A stretch of 64,000 nt of DNA, taken from assembly GCF_014203895.1 (NCBI RefSeq), contig NZ_JACHJY010000011.1, forward strand, positions 186,001-250,000. Reading direction: 5' to 3'. Shown here piece by piece: positions 62,889 to 64,000 of this stretch. The notes beneath the pieces were generated by a model. That model made no database searches. It was not told the DNA's origin and saw nothing but the letters and a program-made list of their open reading frames with translations. Both the position numbers and the translations under genes were made by a program. Positions within the stretch are counted from its first letter, which is position 1. Every line of letters begins with the position of its first letter. The DNA is from Streptomyces nymphaeiformis (GTDB taxonomy: Bacteria > Actinomycetota > Actinomycetes > Streptomycetales > Streptomycetaceae).

Positions 62889-64000
62889 ATGACCACCACC
62901 TCTCCCGTCCGTCCCTCCTCCCGTCCTCCCCGGCTCCACCGGCTGCCGGACTTCCGCCGGCTGTGGATCGGCGACACCGTCAGCCAGGCCGGCACCGCCG
63001 TCACCGTCCTCGCGCTCCCCCTCGTGGCGATCGGCCCGCTGCACGCGTCCCCGTTCCAGGCGGGACTCCTGGTGACGTGCGAGTTCCTCGGTTTCCTCCT
63101 GCTCGGGCTGCCCGCCGGGGCGTGGGTGGACCGGATGCGCCGCCGCCGCGTGATGATCGTGGGCGATCTGGGCCGGGCCGTGCTGCTCGCGAGCCTCCCG
63201 GTCGCGGCGTGGCTCGGCGTGCTGACGCTGCCTCAGCTGTACGGGGTGGCCTTCGGGTTGTCGGTCTGCACGGCCTTCTTCGACATCGCATACCAGAGCC
63301 ACCTGCCCGAACTCGTCGACGAGGACCGGCTGGTGGAGGCGAACGTGGCCCTGGAGGCGTCCCGTACGGTCACGGCCGCCGGCGGTCCCGGCGCGGGCGG
63401 CGCGCTCGTCGCGGCGGTGACGGCCCCGGTGGCGCTCGCCGTCGACGCCGTCAGCTACCTCGTCTCCGCGCTGCTCCTCTCCCGGATCCGCCGCCCCGAC
63501 CCGCGCCCGGCGCGGGCGGCGGGGGCCGGGCTGCGGGAGGAGATCGCCGAGGGGCTGAGGTTCGTGGCGCGCGACCGGCTGCTGCGGGCGCTGACGCTCG
63601 CCGCCACGATCTCCAACGCGTGCGGCACGGTCGGCGCCTCCATGCTCCTGGTGCTGCTCGCGGGGGACCTGGGCATGTCGCCGTTCCTGTGCGGGCTCGT
63701 GTTCACGGCGGAGGCGCTCGGCGGCTTCCTCGGCAGCCTCCTCGTCACCCGGGTCGCGGTCCGGCTCGGCGAAGGCCGCGCGATGATCGCCTCCGTGGCG
63801 GTCAGCGGGGTGCTGTGGCTGTTCGCGGTGCCGTTCTTCCACGCGGACGCGCGGTACGCGGTGGCGTGCCTGCTCCAGGGGCTTGGCTGGACCGCCTTCA
63901 TGACCTTCAAGATCAGTGCGGTGTCCCTCCGTCAGCGCCTCACCCCCGCCCCGCTCCTCGGCCGCGTGAACGCAACCTTCCGCTTCCTGGCGTGGGGCTC
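62889..64000 (+). CDS. MFS transporter (partial, runs off the right edge)
   Basis: The first 370 codons of a major facilitator exporter of the enterobactin-exporter/MefA-like (MFS_3) kind are present. The start region RLPDFRRLWIGDTVSQAGTAV and the loop LPAGAWVDRMRRRRVMI (residues about 78-95) are diagnostic, with about nine hydrophobic helices visible before the edge. ATG 62889 is used; ATG 62874 in frame would add five residues. It is divergent from the ArsR-like regulator. Drug or siderophore-type export is probable; the substrate is unknown. Confidence 0.88.
   Translation, partial: MTTTSPVRPSSRPPRLHRLPDFRRLWIGDTVSQAGTAVTVLALPLVAIGPLHASPFQAGLLVTCEFLGFLLLGLPAGAWVDRMRRRRVMIVGDLGRAVLLASLPVAAWLGVLTLPQLYGVAFGLSVCTAFFDIAYQSHLPELVDEDRLVEANVALEASRTVTAAGGPGAGGALVAAVTAPVALAVDAVSYLVSALLLSRIRRPDPRPARAAGAGLREEIAEGLRFVARDRLLRALTLAATISNACGTVGASMLLVLLAGDLGMSPFLCGLVFTAEALGGFLGSLLVTRVAVRLGEGRAMIASVAVSGVLWLFAVPFFHADARYAVACLLQGLGWTAFMTFKISAVSLRQRLTPAPLLGRVNATFRFLAWG

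Overview
The window is high-GC DNA with strong third-position G/C bias, GTG and TTG starts, actinobacterial -10 boxes of the TANNNT type and many Streptomyces-typical families (Rpf, TamR/Tam, FG-GAP secreted proteins, SUKH arrays). It is almost certainly a Streptomyces chromosome, mostly the conserved core arm-proximal/core region. Gene order around galTEK, tamR-tam, desaturase-TetR, ppc, pth, rplY, prs and glmU matches what I remember of the S. coelicolor SCO31xx region; this is from memory and was not checked.

Layout. 1-2.8 kb: end of a cobalt ECF transporter (cbiM-cbiQ-cbiO) and a serine hydrolase. 2.8-8.6 kb: LysE exporter, SDR, AraC/GyrI regulator, a truncated MarR remnant, EamA transporter plus YbaK deacylase, and a penicillin-binding transpeptidase. 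8.8-11.6 kb: two convergent secreted repeat proteins. 11.6-19 kb: protein O-mannosyltransferase, rsmI, zinc-ribbon protein, tatD, rpfB, rsmA, ispE. 19-22.7 kb: secreted SMP-30-like protein, a RHH/PIN toxin-antitoxin pair, an ABC-F protein. 22.8-26.5 kb: two PQQ-propeller membrane proteins. 26.6-31.6 kb: galT-galE-galK flanked by two orphan LuxR-type response regulators, one of which has lost its phosphorylation site. 31.6-33.1 kb: tamR-tam. 33.1-38.8 kb: three tandem secreted FG-GAP paralogues with a shared Shine-Dalgarno hairpin. 39-43.6 kb: desaturase-TetR operon and ppc. 43.7-46.5 kb: LPXTG-like surface protein, small membrane protein, pth, rplY. 46.8-50.3 kb: PBP, divergent LysR and beta-lactamase-like protein. 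50.3-53.1 kb: prs, glmU, tRNA-Gln. 53-55.4 kb: HTH/LAGLIDADG-like protein and a histidine kinase. 55.4-60.4 kb: an island of toxin-type enzymatic domains (YwqJ deaminase, WHH nuclease, a second deaminase) paired with or fused to SUKH and YrhB immunity domains. 60.5-64 kb: coiled-coil protein, VOC protein, ArsR-like regulator and a partial MFS transporter.

The most unusual part is the 55.4-60.4 kb island, where toxin-like and immunity-like domains sit in the same polypeptides and no secretion signal is visible. Other notable features are three regulatory sites made of regularly phased palindromes (tamR-tam, TA locus, desaturase), a conserved hairpin covering the ribosome binding site of the three FG-GAP genes, and a protein gene ending 6 nt before a tRNA. 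No stretch longer than about 275 nt lacks a gene or a described regulatory element. No CRISPR array, insertion sequence, prophage or rRNA was seen.
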